From Polaromonas sp. (GTDB lineage: Bacteria; Pseudomonadota; Gammaproteobacteria; Burkholderiales; Burkholderiaceae_C): a DNA stretch of 64,000 nt. The notes beneath the pieces were generated by a model. The model was given only the letters and a program-made list of their open reading frames with translations. It made no database searches and had not been told where the DNA came from. Position 1 is the first letter of the stretch. Each line of letters opens with the position of its first letter. The position numbers and the translations under genes were made by a program. Below, piece by piece: positions 37,636 through 46,489 of this stretch. The stretch lies in the NCBI RefSeq assembly GCF_016185115.1, contig NZ_JACPOF010000021.1:392752-456751 (forward strand), read 5' to 3'.

Positions 37636-38304
37636 ATGGGAACCCTCTACCTTGTGCGCCACGGCCAGGCCTCGTTTGGCGCCGACGACTACGACGTGCT
37701 CAGCGACATGGGCTATCGCCAGGCCGTGCGCCTGGGCGAATGGTTCAAATACAAGGGCATCACTTTTGATGCCGCCTTTACCGGAACGCTGCAAAGGCAG
37801 ATCAAGACTTTTGCCGGCATCAATGAAGGCATGGGTGCCACCACGGATGCGGTCCGGTGGCCAGGCCTGAATGAATACGACAGCGAAGCCGTCATCAGCG
37901 CGATCCACCCGCACAAGCTTGAAAAAGCCACCACGCCCGAGATGTACCGCAACCATTTCAGGCTTTTGAAAGACGGCCTCAAACAATGGATGGATGGTGT
38001 CGTCAGCCCCAAGGGCATGCCTGACTACACCGGTTTTGTCTCAGGCGTCACCAGCCTGCTGGACCATGTGCGCACCAACTTTGAAGGCAACGTGCTGGTG
38101 GTCTCCAGCGGTGGGCCGATATCCACCGCCGTAGGTCATGTGCTGGGCACCAGCCCCGAAGCCACGATTGAACTCAACCTGCGCATACGCAACGCCTCGG
38201 TCACCGAGTTTGCCTTCACGCCCAAGCGCCATATGCTGGTGACCTACAACACGCTGCCGCACTTCGACGCACATGAACATGCGGAGTTGATCACTTACGC
38301 CTGA
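37636..38304 (+). CDS. Histidine phosphatase family protein lacking the second catalytic His
   Basis: A 222-residue protein of the phosphoglycerate-mutase/histidine-phosphatase fold. The nucleophile motif LVRHGQASFG (His9) and the following FTGTLQRQ arginine are present, as is the LNEYDSEAV acidic segment. The C-terminal motif, usually xxSHGG, reads VVSSGGPIST, so the second catalytic His is Ser. A subfamily with this substitution exists as far as I recall; activity is therefore uncertain. Followed by a terminator. Confidence 0.85.
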   Translation: MGTLYLVRHGQASFGADDYDVLSDMGYRQAVRLGEWFKYKGITFDAAFTGTLQRQIKTFAGINEGMGATTDAVRWPGLNEYDSEAVISAIHPHKLEKATTPEMYRNHFRLLKDGLKQWMDGVVSPKGMPDYTGFVSGVTSLLDHVRTNFEGNVLVVSSGGPISTAVGHVLGTSPEATIELNLRIRNASVTEFAFTPKRHMLVTYNTLPHFDAHEHAELITYA

Positions 38305-38331
38305 GTCCTTAACCCAACTCCGCAGTACAGG

Positions 38332-38369
38332 CCCCAGACAGGTTACCGCCGGTCTGGGGGTTTGTTTTT
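38332..38369 (+). terminator. Rho-independent terminator after the histidine phosphatase gene
   Basis: CCCCAGAC (38332-38339) pairs with GTCTGGGG (38352-38359) around a 12-base loop, followed by GTTTGTTTTT on the plus strand. It stands between convergent genes and ends at the creatininase stop. Confidence 0.75.
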
Positions 38370-39208
38370 CAGCTTGGGTTGCGCAAGGTGTCGGCCGGCA
38401 GACTGTCGATCTCAAGCAGCAACTGCGCAAAGCTCTTGCCTGCGGCGTCAAGCACCGCACGACCCTTGTCGGCTGTGGCTGCGGCTGCGTTGCCTGCTGC
38501 GCCGTGGGGGTTGTAGTCCTGCATCTGCCAGGCCAGCTTGGCGCTTTTGCCATCGCCGAGGATGCTGAATTTCTGCGCGCGGTCTTTGGAGGTGGACTGG
38601 AAATCCTGCGCTTTGGCCATGTCGACCTGATGCGGCTTGAGCGCCAGCATCATGGAGGTTTCAATGTCGCCCGCATGGATGCCGAAGCGGTGTTCTTCGG
38701 CGCTGAAGCGTTCGTTCACCAGCTCGTCGTTGTCGCCGACCAGCGGCAGGTTAAACCAGTTGACGCTGTAGACCAGCATGCCCAGCCGTGCACGCAGATC
38801 GCGCGCAACGATGTCGAGCATGCCGACCTGGCCGCCGTGTGAGTTGAGCAGCACCAGCTTTTTCACGCCGGTGGCGGCGACGGATTCTGCGATGTCCGTC
38901 CATAAACGAATCACGGTTTCGGACTTCAGCGTCAAGGTGCCTGCGAAAGCCGTGTGCTCGGGACTGAAGCCTATCGCCTGCGTGGGCAGAAACAGCACGG
39001 GCAAATCGGTTTGAAGATGCGGCAGCGCGGCCTGCACCACGCCGTCGGCCAGGGATGCATCGACGTTCAGCGGCAGGTGCGGGCCATGCTGCTCGACCGC
39101 AGCCACCGGCAGCACCGCGATGCAGCGCGCGAGGTCCAGGCCTGCGAAGTCGGGGCTTTTGAGGTCTGCCCAGAAGCGTGGGCGCTGCAATGGATGGCTG
39201 GCGGTCAT
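38369..39208 (-). CDS. Creatininase family protein
   Basis: A 279-residue metal-dependent amidohydrolase of the creatininase/FAPy-deformylase fold. The ligands visible are Glu and His in VAAVEQHGPHLPLNVDA, the Asp of that segment, and NSHGGQVG (His) with a late Glu in IHAGDIETSMML. The family covers creatininase, MftE peptidases and pyrimidine amide hydrolases. It overlaps the lipoprotein gene by 4 bp and is last in a three-gene operon starting with the radical SAM gene. Confidence 0.88.
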   Translation of the reverse strand: MTASHPLQRPRFWADLKSPDFAGLDLARCIAVLPVAAVEQHGPHLPLNVDASLADGVVQAALPHLQTDLPVLFLPTQAIGFSPEHTAFAGTLTLKSETVIRLWTDIAESVAATGVKKLVLLNSHGGQVGMLDIVARDLRARLGMLVYSVNWFNLPLVGDNDELVNERFSAEEHRFGIHAGDIETSMMLALKPHQVDMAKAQDFQSTSKDRAQKFSILGDGKSAKLAWQMQDYNPHGAAGNAAAATADKGRAVLDAAGKSFAQLLLEIDSLPADTLRNPS

Positions 39209-39636
39209 TTGCGTATTTTGACGGCAGCCAGCGCCACCTCGTGGTTTTGCCCGCCCTGACGCGCGACGGTGTAGGCGGCGTACAACTTCTGGCAGGTGTC
39301 GGCGTCGACCGCTGCATCGGCCAGCAACGCCGGCGTGGCTTCAAGCAACTCGGTCATCACCACGGTTTTGCCTTCGCCTACCAGCACCTTGCGCACTTTG
39401 GCGATCATCTCGGCGACCTGCAGTTCGCTGGCCCTGCAGGCCTGCGCCGTAGCGGCCAGCGCCTTGCGTGCGCGAGCAGAAGCCGGGTCGTCTTCGCCCC
39501 TGGCGGCACCGGCATCAACAGAGGCAATACGCGCAGACAGCGAGGTGGCCACGGGCTCAGGTTTCTGCTCGCAGGCAGCGAGCAGGGCCGCGATGGTCAA
39601 AACGGCGGGCAGCAAAAAAGCGGTTTTTGTTCTCAT
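39205..39636 (-). CDS. Putative lipoprotein, unknown function
   Basis: A 143-residue protein with a lipoprotein signal peptide (TAFLLPAVLTIAALLAAC, lipobox LAAC, Cys about 22), then a helical Ala-rich domain with several Cys (VAATAQACRASELQVAEM; DAAVDADTCQKLYAAY). I do not recognise a family. It lies 29 bp after the radical SAM gene and overlaps the creatininase start by 4 bp. Confidence 0.75.
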   Translation of the reverse strand: MRTKTAFLLPAVLTIAALLAACEQKPEPVATSLSARIASVDAGAARGEDDPASARARKALAATAQACRASELQVAEMIAKVRKVLVGEGKTVVMTELLEATPALLADAAVDADTCQKLYAAYTVARQGGQNHEVALAAVKIRK

Positions 39637-39665
39637 GGGTTTCCGGTGTTGACGCGTTGGCGGGT

Positions 39666-41276
39666 TCAGGCCGCGGCGGCGGCCTTTTGTATCTCGACGC
39701 GGTGCTGGTTCTGGCTGACATGGCGCTCCTGGCGCGCTGCGCGCAGTTTGCCGCCACCTGCGTCATTCGCCGGCCTCACTGCGGCCAGCAGGTCGGCCAG
39801 GCACTGCGGGCGCCCGCGCGCGCCGCTGGCCCTGTAGTCGGCCAACAAGGCAGAACGTACGGCATCAGGCAGCAGGCCGCGCTCTTCTGTCAGGTGCTGG
39901 AACAGCAGGTCATGCAGCTTTTCAAGCGCAAATTCGTGTGTCTTGCCGGTCGTGGCCCAGAGCCAGTCGCTGAAGGCGAGGAAGTTGCCAAAGGCCGAAC
40001 CGGGCGACAGCAACAGCTCCAGCGCTCCAGAAAAGCGTCCTGAATTGGCGACCATCTCCCAGTAGCGCGCAAAACGCTTGATGCGCTGCATGCTGCTGAA
40101 ATCAACCGTCGAGTTCTGCAGGATGGTGTAGGGCCTCTGCGGGTCATAGGTCATCGCAAAGTCCACCGTGTGGCGGGTGATGGGCGTGCCGCGCAGGCGT
40201 TTGAGGATGCCGAACTGGATCTCATGCGGCGCAAGCCCATGCAGGCGGTCAAAACCTTGGGCAAAACTCTGCAGCGTTTCGCCGGGCAGGCCGAAGATCA
40301 GGTCGGCATGCACATGCGCCTGGCTTTCATTGACCAGCCAGCGCAGGTTGTCTGCGGTCTTGAGGTTGTCCTGTTTGCGGGAGATGCGCTGCTGCACCTC
40401 GGGGTTAAAGCTCTGTATGCCCACCTCGAACTGCAGCGAGCCCGCCGGGAACTGTTTGATCAGATCTTTCAACCGGTCGGGCAGGCTGTCGGGCACGACC
40501 TCAAAATGCACAAAGAGATCGGGCGCCATGCGGTCCAGAAAGAACTGCAGGATACGCACCGAAAAATCAACCTTTAGATTGAAGGTGCGGTCTACAAACT
40601 TGAAGTTGCGTGCGCCGCGCTGATAAAGCGTGTCCATTTCGGCCATGAAGCGGTCGAGATCGAAGGCCCAGGCAGTCTTGTCGAGGGCGCTCAGGCAAAA
40701 CTCGCATTTGAAGGGGCAGCCGCGCGAGGCCTCGACATACAGCAGGCGTTTCGAAAGGTCTTCGTCCGTATATTCGCTGTAGGGGAGCTCCAACGCTTCA
40801 AGCGCAGGCTGCTCGCCAGCAATCACCTTCATGAGGGGCTGCGGCCCATCCAGCAAGGCGCGGCAGAGTTTTGGAAAGCTCACATCGCCCCAGCCGGTGA
40901 CGATGTGATCGGCAAGGCGGCAAATCACCTGCTCGCCGGTTTCAAAGCTCACCTCGGGCCCGCCGAGCACGATCCTGATGTCCGGCCGCAGCGTTTTCAG
41001 CAGCTGCACGACCTGGGTGGTCTCGAACACATTCCATATATAAATGCCAAAGCCGATGACCCGGGGCGACAGCGCCAGCAGCTCTTCAACAATCTGCAGC
41101 GGCTTTTGCTGGATGACGAACTCGCGCAACTGCGTCTGCGCCCGCAAGCCGGCGCCGCCATGCGCGTCCATGTTGGCCAGCAGGTAACGCAGGCCCAGCG
41201 AGGCATGGATGTACTTCGCATTCAGCGTCGCCAGGACGATGGTGGGTAGCTGCGGCGACGTTTGCGGGGAAGGCAT
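39666..41276 (-). CDS. B12-binding domain radical SAM protein (DUF4080)
   Basis: A 536-residue protein; the start is placed at ATG 41276 (MPSPQTSPQLPTIVLATLN), since the upstream frame reads through family-B repeat DNA. The N-terminal half is a cobalamin-binding fold (KYIHASLGLRYLLANM, VIGFGIYIWN, LGGPEVSFE). The radical SAM core follows with the cluster motif CPFKCEFC (Cys-x3-Cys-x2-Cys). The C-terminal DUF4080 region comes last. Enzymes of this class often do methyl transfers or ring rearrangements; the substrate is unknown. Confidence 0.88.
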   Translation of the reverse strand: MPSPQTSPQLPTIVLATLNAKYIHASLGLRYLLANMDAHGGAGLRAQTQLREFVIQQKPLQIVEELLALSPRVIGFGIYIWNVFETTQVVQLLKTLRPDIRIVLGGPEVSFETGEQVICRLADHIVTGWGDVSFPKLCRALLDGPQPLMKVIAGEQPALEALELPYSEYTDEDLSKRLLYVEASRGCPFKCEFCLSALDKTAWAFDLDRFMAEMDTLYQRGARNFKFVDRTFNLKVDFSVRILQFFLDRMAPDLFVHFEVVPDSLPDRLKDLIKQFPAGSLQFEVGIQSFNPEVQQRISRKQDNLKTADNLRWLVNESQAHVHADLIFGLPGETLQSFAQGFDRLHGLAPHEIQFGILKRLRGTPITRHTVDFAMTYDPQRPYTILQNSTVDFSSMQRIKRFARYWEMVANSGRFSGALELLLSPGSAFGNFLAFSDWLWATTGKTHEFALEKLHDLLFQHLTEERGLLPDAVRSALLADYRASGARGRPQCLADLLAAVRPANDAGGGKLRAARQERHVSQNQHRVEIQKAAAAA

Positions 41277-41339
41277 GCGGTCATTATCAAACCAGCGAGG
41301 CGCCGGGCAGGGGCATAAAGCCCCAGGATGCACCCAATT

Positions 41340-41519
41340 GCTATATTTTTCATAGCTGCTCACGTGCGTATTTATTGGGCTGGAGGCCGATTTGATGCCT
41401 GTAAATAGCATTTTCTGGCTCAAAAAACGTCTTTTCAGGGCCCCAAACCAGCGAAAAGCCCCAAAAGTTAACTCCCATATTAACTTTTGATCAAAATGTT
41501 AATATGCAGCTTAACTTTT
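41340..41519 (+). repeat. Dispersed repeat family B, copy 3, upstream of the XRE gene
   Basis: The core reads GCTAT, CATAGCTGCTCACG, CGTATTTATTGGGCTGGAGG and GATTTGATGCC (41340-41400). The tail has AAAAGTTAAC..TTAACTTTT (41463-41488) and AAAATGTTAATATG..CTTAACTTTT (41493-41519), two back-to-back imperfect dyads. The second is also present near 9340-9368 in copy 1. The tail ends 25 bp before the XRE ATG, where its promoter and operator would be expected. Confidence 0.75.
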
Positions 41520-41544
41520 AACCAACCCTTGCACAGGAACCCCC

Positions 41545-41832
41545 ATGAGCAACAAAACCCTGGCCGCCCTGCAGGAACGTCTGGCAATAGCCGAAAGCGG
41601 CTCGCATGAACACGCAGCCGTCACTTTTCTGATCGACATCCACACCCGCATGCTGGCGCTTGGCCTGACGCATGTCGAACTGGCGCAACGCATGGGCACC
41701 TCGCGCAGCTACATCACGCAGCTGTTTGGCGGCAAGGGCAACCTGTCCATGCTAACCATGGGCCGGCTGGCTGATGCTGTGGGTTGCACGCTGCGGGTGC
41801 AGCTTGAGGATGCACAGGGCTCGGCACTGTAG
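41545..41832 (+). CDS. Small XRE-family HTH regulator, orphan antitoxin-like
   Basis: A 95-residue DNA-binding protein. A short N-terminal helix (NKTLAALQERLAIAES) precedes an XRE helix-turn-helix (IDIHTRMLALGLTHVELAQRM, TSRSYITQLFGGKGNLSMLTMGRLADAVG at about residues 33-82). It is like HigA/antitoxin regulators but no toxin gene adjoins it. It should bind dyad operators; the two TTAAC dyads of the family-B repeat lie immediately upstream, so autoregulation there is plausible. Confidence 0.85.
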   Translation: MSNKTLAALQERLAIAESGSHEHAAVTFLIDIHTRMLALGLTHVELAQRMGTSRSYITQLFGGKGNLSMLTMGRLADAVGCTLRVQLEDAQGSAL

Positions 41833-41955
41833 TTGGCGCTGACCCACGGCTGCGGGCCAAAGCAGTTGTAATGAAAGCGGGCGCACGCTGACCAATACAC
41901 AACAGCCTGTATGAATGGGCAGGCCAGCCGGCCCACAACCCCGCATCAGGAACTA

Positions 41956-44181
41956 ATGCCCTCCCGCTCCCCTCACACCCTCAGCATGAACGTTCTCCCC
42001 ACTTTTTCGCGGCTTTCCTGGCCTATTGCAGCCCTGGCCATCCTTGCCGCACTGCCCCTGGGAGCGCATGCACAAAGCGCTTCGACCAGCGTGACGGCCC
42101 TGGGCAGCCGCAGCGCCGCCAAAGCTGTGGTCACCACCGACCAGGTGCGCGCCGAGCTGCTGGCCTGGGCGCCTGACGGCGTCGCGCCGGGCAAGCAGGT
42201 CTGGCTGGGTTTGCAGCTGGACCACCAGCCCGAATGGCACACCTACTGGAAGAACTCGGGCGACTCGGGCTTGCCGACTGTGCTTGAATGGAAATTGCCG
42301 GCCGGGCTGGATGCCGGCGAGATTGCCTGGCCGACGCCGAAAAAGATACCGATTGGCACGCTGGCCAACTACGGCTATGAAAAGACCGTGCTGCTGCCGG
42401 TACCGGTCACGGTGGCACAGACGTTTAACAGCTCGCAACTCGACGTCAAACTCAAGGCCAGCTGGCTGGTCTGCCGCAAGGAATGCATTCCGCAGGAAGG
42501 CGAGTTCTCGCTCAGCATTCCGGCCAGAAGCTCGCTGGGCACCAGTGGCAGGATATTCCAGGACACCTTTGCCGCCACGCCCAAAGCGCTGCCGACTGGC
42601 AACAGCCAGGTCACTGTCGAAGGCCAGGCCATCAAGGTATCGCTGGCCGGGCTGCCCGCTGCGCTGCAGGGCAAGACGCTGGAGTTCTTCCCTGAAACCG
42701 GCGGCGTGATCGAGCCTGCCGGCAAATGGCAACAGGCCTGGCAGGGCGCGGTGTGGACGGCGAATGTGCCGCTGTCAGCCCAGCGCAGCGAAAGCCCCGG
42801 CGCCATGCCGCTGGTCGTGGCTTTTAACGATGCGGCTTACCGCATCGAAGCGCCCGTCAAAAACGAATGGCCCAAGGTGGCCGCTGCGGCGACCCTGCCA
42901 CCTGCGCTTGAAGCGGCGCTCAAGGCCAATGCCTCGTCGGGCGCGGCGCCGATACAAAACAACACGTCACCCATAGGCCTTGTTGCGGCATTGATGGGCG
43001 CGTTGCTGGGCGGGCTGATCCTCAACCTCATGCCCTGCGTCTTCCCGGTGCTGGCCATCAAGGTGGTGGGGTTTGTGCACGTCAAGGACCGGGCTTCGCG
43101 CATGCGTAGCGGGCTGGCCTATACGGCGGGCGTGGTGCTGTCTTTCCTGGCACTGGGTACGCTGCTGCTGGTTCTGCGGGCGGCAGGCGAGCAGCTTGGC
43201 TGGGGCTTCCAGCTGCAAAGCCCCGCCGTGGTCGCCGCACTGGCCGCACTCTTCACACTCATGGGTCTGAACATGGCTGGGCTGTTTGAGTTCGGCAGTT
43301 TTGTGCCCGGCCGGCTGGCCGGTGCGCAGGCGAAGAACCCGACCGTCAATGCATTTCTGTCAGGCGTGCTGGCGACCGCGATTGCATCGCCCTGCACTGC
43401 GCCTTTCATGGGTGCCTCGCTGGGATATGCCATCGGCCTGCCGGCAGTTGAGGCGCTGGCCGTGTTTGCGGCCATCGGCATCGGCATGGCCTTGCCCTAC
43501 CTCGCAGCCAGCGTGATACCCGCCGTGGCCCATGTGCTGCCGCGCCCCGGCGCGTGGATGGTGACCTTCAGGCAGCTGATGGCCTTCCCGATGTTTGCGA
43601 CGGTTGCATGGCTGGTCTGGGTCATCGGCCAGCAAAGCGGCATAGACGGCGCGGGTGCGCTGCTGGGCCTGCTGGTGCTGATGGCCCTGGCTATCTGGGC
43701 CTTCACACAAAGCGGCCGTGCGCGTGTAGCGCTGTCGACCGTCAGCGTTGTGCTGCTGGCGGCGGCGCTGTGGTCCTTCGGGCCCAATGTCGTGAAGTTG
43801 ATGGATGCGCCTTCTTCAAGCCAGGCCGCAAATGGCGTGGGCGTAGGCTGGCAAAACTGGGAGCCGGGCCGAGTGGACCAGCTCACCGCCCAGGGCCAGA
43901 GCGTGTTTGTGGATTTCACCGCCGCCTGGTGCGTGACCTGCCAGTACAACAAGAAGACCACACTGGCCAATGCCGATGTGCTGGCCGACATCGCTGCAAA
44001 AAAGGTCGCGCTGCTGCGCGCCGACTGGACGCGGCGCGACCCGGCCGTCACCGCTGCGCTGACACAATTGGGCCGCAATGGCGTGCCGGTGTATGTGATC
44101 TACAAACCGGGCCGCGCGCCCGTGGTGCTGTCTGAAATCCTTTCTGTCAGTGAGGTCAGGGCCGAGCTGGCTAAACTTTGA
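41956..44181 (+). CDS. ScsB-type DsbD thiol:disulfide interchange protein
   Basis: About 741 residues. The start is placed at ATG 41956 with AGGAAC upstream; the frame is open to 41911. A signal peptide (FSRLSWPIAALAILAALPLGAHA) leads to a periplasmic alpha domain with the pair in SWLVCRKECIPQEGEF. The DsbD membrane domain follows with Cys in LMPCVFPVLAIKVVGF and ASPCTAPFMGASLGYA, then a thioredoxin-like gamma domain with Cys659-x2-Cys662 (AAWCVTCQYNKKTTLAN). It carries electrons from cytoplasmic thioredoxin to periplasmic partners, probably including the redoxin encoded next. Confidence 0.92.
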   Translation: MPSRSPHTLSMNVLPTFSRLSWPIAALAILAALPLGAHAQSASTSVTALGSRSAAKAVVTTDQVRAELLAWAPDGVAPGKQVWLGLQLDHQPEWHTYWKNSGDSGLPTVLEWKLPAGLDAGEIAWPTPKKIPIGTLANYGYEKTVLLPVPVTVAQTFNSSQLDVKLKASWLVCRKECIPQEGEFSLSIPARSSLGTSGRIFQDTFAATPKALPTGNSQVTVEGQAIKVSLAGLPAALQGKTLEFFPETGGVIEPAGKWQQAWQGAVWTANVPLSAQRSESPGAMPLVVAFNDAAYRIEAPVKNEWPKVAAAATLPPALEAALKANASSGAAPIQNNTSPIGLVAALMGALLGGLILNLMPCVFPVLAIKVVGFVHVKDRASRMRSGLAYTAGVVLSFLALGTLLLVLRAAGEQLGWGFQLQSPAVVAALAALFTLMGLNMAGLFEFGSFVPGRLAGAQAKNPTVNAFLSGVLATAIASPCTAPFMGASLGYAIGLPAVEALAVFAAIGIGMALPYLAASVIPAVAHVLPRPGAWMVTFRQLMAFPMFATVAWLVWVIGQQSGIDGAGALLGLLVLMALAIWAFTQSGRARVALSTVSVVLLAAALWSFGPNVVKLMDAPSSSQAANGVGVGWQNWEPGRVDQLTAQGQSVFVDFTAAWCVTCQYNKKTTLANADVLADIAAKKVALLRADWTRRDPAVTAALTQLGRNGVPVYVIYKPGRAPVVLSEILSVSEVRAELAKL

Positions 44182-44211
44182 TTCGCCTTTGTTTTCTAAA
44201 GGAGTGTTGCC

Positions 44212-44832
44212 ATGTTGAACCGCCGTGTTTTTTCTGCCTCGCTGGCAGCCGCACCTCTGAGCACAACCTTCATGGGCACCGCCCATGCCGCAGCGACCGT
44301 CGGCCAGGCCGCGCCTGATTTTTCAGCGGTCGACACCTCCGGCAAGACGCACAGGCTCAGCGACTTCAAGGGCAAGCTGGTGGTGCTGGAGTGGACCAAC
44401 CCGGGCTGTCCCTACGTGCGCAAACACTATGGCGGCAACATGCAGTCGCTGCAAAAAGAGTTCACCGGCAAGGGCGTGGTGTGGCTGGCCATCAACTCAA
44501 CCGAAACCGAAAGCTATGACTACCTTGCGCCCGCCAAACTTGCGGGCTGGGTGACCGAGAAACAGGCCAAACCCACCGCCCTGCTGATGGACGAGTCGGG
44601 AAAGATAGGCCAGCTCTACGGCGCCAAAACCACACCGCACATGTACATCGTCAACCCGCAGGGACAACTGGTCTACGCGGGTGCCATCGACAGCATTGCG
44701 TCTTCACGCGCCGAAGACATCAAGACGGCCACCAACTTTGTGCGCCAGGGGCTGACCGAGTCGCTGGCCGGCAAACCCGTGAGTGTGGCGGTCAGCCGGG
44801 CTTATGGCTGCTCGGTCAAATACAAAACCTGA
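44212..44832 (+). CDS. Exported redoxin-family (AhpC/TSA) protein
   Basis: A 206-residue protein with an N-terminal export signal (NRRVFSASLAAAPLSTTFMGTAHA), possibly Tat-type because of the RR pair. The mature thioredoxin-like fold has LVVLEWTNPGCPYVRKHYGG, one active-site Cys with no resolving Cys two residues on, VVWLAINSTE and TPHMYIVNPQG. A one-Cys thiol peroxidase or reductase role is likely. It follows the DsbD-like gene by 30 bp, which probably keeps it reduced. Confidence 0.85.
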   Translation: MLNRRVFSASLAAAPLSTTFMGTAHAAATVGQAAPDFSAVDTSGKTHRLSDFKGKLVVLEWTNPGCPYVRKHYGGNMQSLQKEFTGKGVVWLAINSTETESYDYLAPAKLAGWVTEKQAKPTALLMDESGKIGQLYGAKTTPHMYIVNPQGQLVYAGAIDSIASSRAEDIKTATNFVRQGLTESLAGKPVSVAVSRAYGCSVKYKT

Positions 44833-44933
44833 TTCCATTTCTACTTCATCACGATACGTTGTTGCCCCGCCTTGCCGTGCTACAGCACTGTCTGCGGCGG
44901 TGTGCCTGGTCTCGCAATGAATTGGAAATGGAA
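44833..44933. repeat. Dispersed hairpin repeat, family C copy 2
   Basis: The ends TTCCATTTC (44833-44841) and GAAATGGAA (44925-44933) form an outer stem. The middle has GCCTTGCCGTGCTACAGCAC and TGTCTGCGGCGG, matching copy 1 at 6102-6143 with one base change in the central palindrome (GTGCTACAGCAC). It fills the gap between the redoxin and CoA-binding genes. Confidence 0.65.
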
Positions 44934-44956
44934 TAACAAGAAGACGAAAGCGAGAT

Positions 44957-45388
44957 ATGAAATCCATAGCGCCTGCGGACCGCATCCCCCACATCCTCAA
45001 GAACTACCGCACGATTGCCGTGGTGGGCCTGTCGCACAAACCGCACCGCGCCAGCTTTGATGTCTCGCGCTATATGCAGGGCCACGGCTATCGCATCATC
45101 CCGATCAACCCGAACGAGATCGAGGTGCTGGGTGAAAAAGCCTATGCCACGCTGACTGCAGCCGCGCAGCACGAAAAGATAGACCTGGTGAACTGCTTTC
45201 GCAACAGCGAAGACATTCCGCCCATCGTCGACGAGGCCATCGCCATAGGGGCAAAGGCTGTGTGGATGCAGCTCGGCATCAGCAACCCGGAGGCCGCAGC
45301 CAGGGCCGAAGAAGCAGGCTTGCTGACCGTGCAGGACCACTGCCTGAAGATAGACCACCGCGTGCTGCTCTCCAGCGGCGTTCTTTGA
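44957..45388 (+). CDS. CoA-binding domain protein (YccU-like)
   Basis: A 143-residue single-domain Rossmann-like protein: YRTIAVVGLSHKPHRASFDV, GYRIIPINPNEIEVLGEKAY, IDLVNCFRNSEDIPPIVDEA, AVWMQLGISNPEAAARAEEA, and the conserved VQDHCLKIDHRVL end. The family resembles the CoA-binding domain of succinyl-CoA ligase without catalytic partners. Function unknown. A GAGATAT lies before the ATG. Confidence 0.9.
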   Translation: MKSIAPADRIPHILKNYRTIAVVGLSHKPHRASFDVSRYMQGHGYRIIPINPNEIEVLGEKAYATLTAAAQHEKIDLVNCFRNSEDIPPIVDEAIAIGAKAVWMQLGISNPEAAARAEEAGLLTVQDHCLKIDHRVLLSSGVL

Positions 45389-45488
45389 AGCGGCTTTAAA
45401 TACCCCTGCATCGCAGTTAAAGTACGGGCATGCCTCATGCCCGCCCGGCCTGCCGCCTTTCCGAGTTGCTGAATCAGTCGCTGCGTCA

Positions 45489-46481
45489 ATGATGGACGCA
45501 GAACTCTTTCTGTTCCTGCAGCGCCTGCACCTTGAGCACCCCTTGCCGCGCGACCCCAACGACCTGGCGGCGTTTGCGCGGCGTTATGAAGCAGTAGCCA
45601 GGGCGCTGCCTGAACCTGCCGAGCCACTCAGGGTGCTGTCAGGGCCGTTTCACCTTAACGTACTGGCCTCCGGTGAAAAGACGCGGCTTGAAGCACGGCT
45701 CTACATGCCCGAAGGCGTGGACAAACCCGTGCTGATGGCGTTTTTTCACGGTGGCGGCTGGCTTGCCGGCAGCCTGGACAGTCATGACATGCTGTGCCGC
45801 CAGATCTGCATCGACCTGAATGTGGCCGTGGCCAGCGTGCATATCGCACAGGAGCCCGGCCGCGGTTTCCTGCCACCCGCAGAGCAGGCCATGCAGGCCC
45901 TGATGACCCTGGCCAGGGCGCGCGAGAAACTCTCGGTCAACACCGAACGACTGATGGTAGGCGGCGACGGCAGCGGCGCGCACCTGGGCCTGCAGGCCGC
46001 CTGGCGCATGGCGCGGCAGATGCCGGGCAGTGTTGATGCGGTGCTGGCGCTCACGCCGCTGGTCAAGCCCGACTTCAACACCGCCAGCTATATACGCTGC
46101 GCGAATTCATTGACCTTTTCACGCGACGATGCGGTGCGCAGCTGGCACAGCCTGCTGGGCGGCCGCTGGCAGATCTGGGACGAGCGTGCCGTGCTGCTGC
46201 ATGGCAACCAGCCGGTGCAGCGCCCGCCCGTGGTCGTCATCGTGGCGGCCGAGCAGGACTGCGTGCATGACGATGCCGCTGCGCTCCATGACTGGCTGCG
46301 TGAGGCCGGCGCACGCTGCGAGTTTTACGGTGCGCCCGGCATGCCGCATGACTTTGCGCGCCTGCAGCATGCCAGCAGGGCGGCCCGCCACCTGTTCAAA
46401 CAATCGCTCAATGCCTTTGCCCAGCAGACTGGTTTGCAGGCAGATGCATCCCGGGCGCCACCTGCCGGTGCGACCACCTGA
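45489..46481 (+). CDS. Alpha/beta hydrolase (hormone-sensitive-lipase-like) with displaced nucleophile motif
   Basis: A 330-residue protein of the HSL/type IV esterase group. The oxyanion-hole motif is FFHGGGWLAGS (~residues 80-90), the usual GDSAGG elbow reads VGGDGSGAHLG (~158-168), the Asp lies in VIVAAEQDCVHDDAA and the His in GMPHDFARL. By simple alignment the nucleophile Ser is Gly, and a Ser sits one residue later. Substrate unknown; it may be inactive or use a shifted Ser. The lipoprotein gene follows 8 bp later. Confidence 0.85.
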   Translation: MMDAELFLFLQRLHLEHPLPRDPNDLAAFARRYEAVARALPEPAEPLRVLSGPFHLNVLASGEKTRLEARLYMPEGVDKPVLMAFFHGGGWLAGSLDSHDMLCRQICIDLNVAVASVHIAQEPGRGFLPPAEQAMQALMTLARAREKLSVNTERLMVGGDGSGAHLGLQAAWRMARQMPGSVDAVLALTPLVKPDFNTASYIRCANSLTFSRDDAVRSWHSLLGGRWQIWDERAVLLHGNQPVQRPPVVVIVAAEQDCVHDDAAALHDWLREAGARCEFYGAPGMPHDFARLQHASRAARHLFKQSLNAFAQQTGLQADASRAPPAGATT

Positions 46482-46489
46482 ACGCACAC

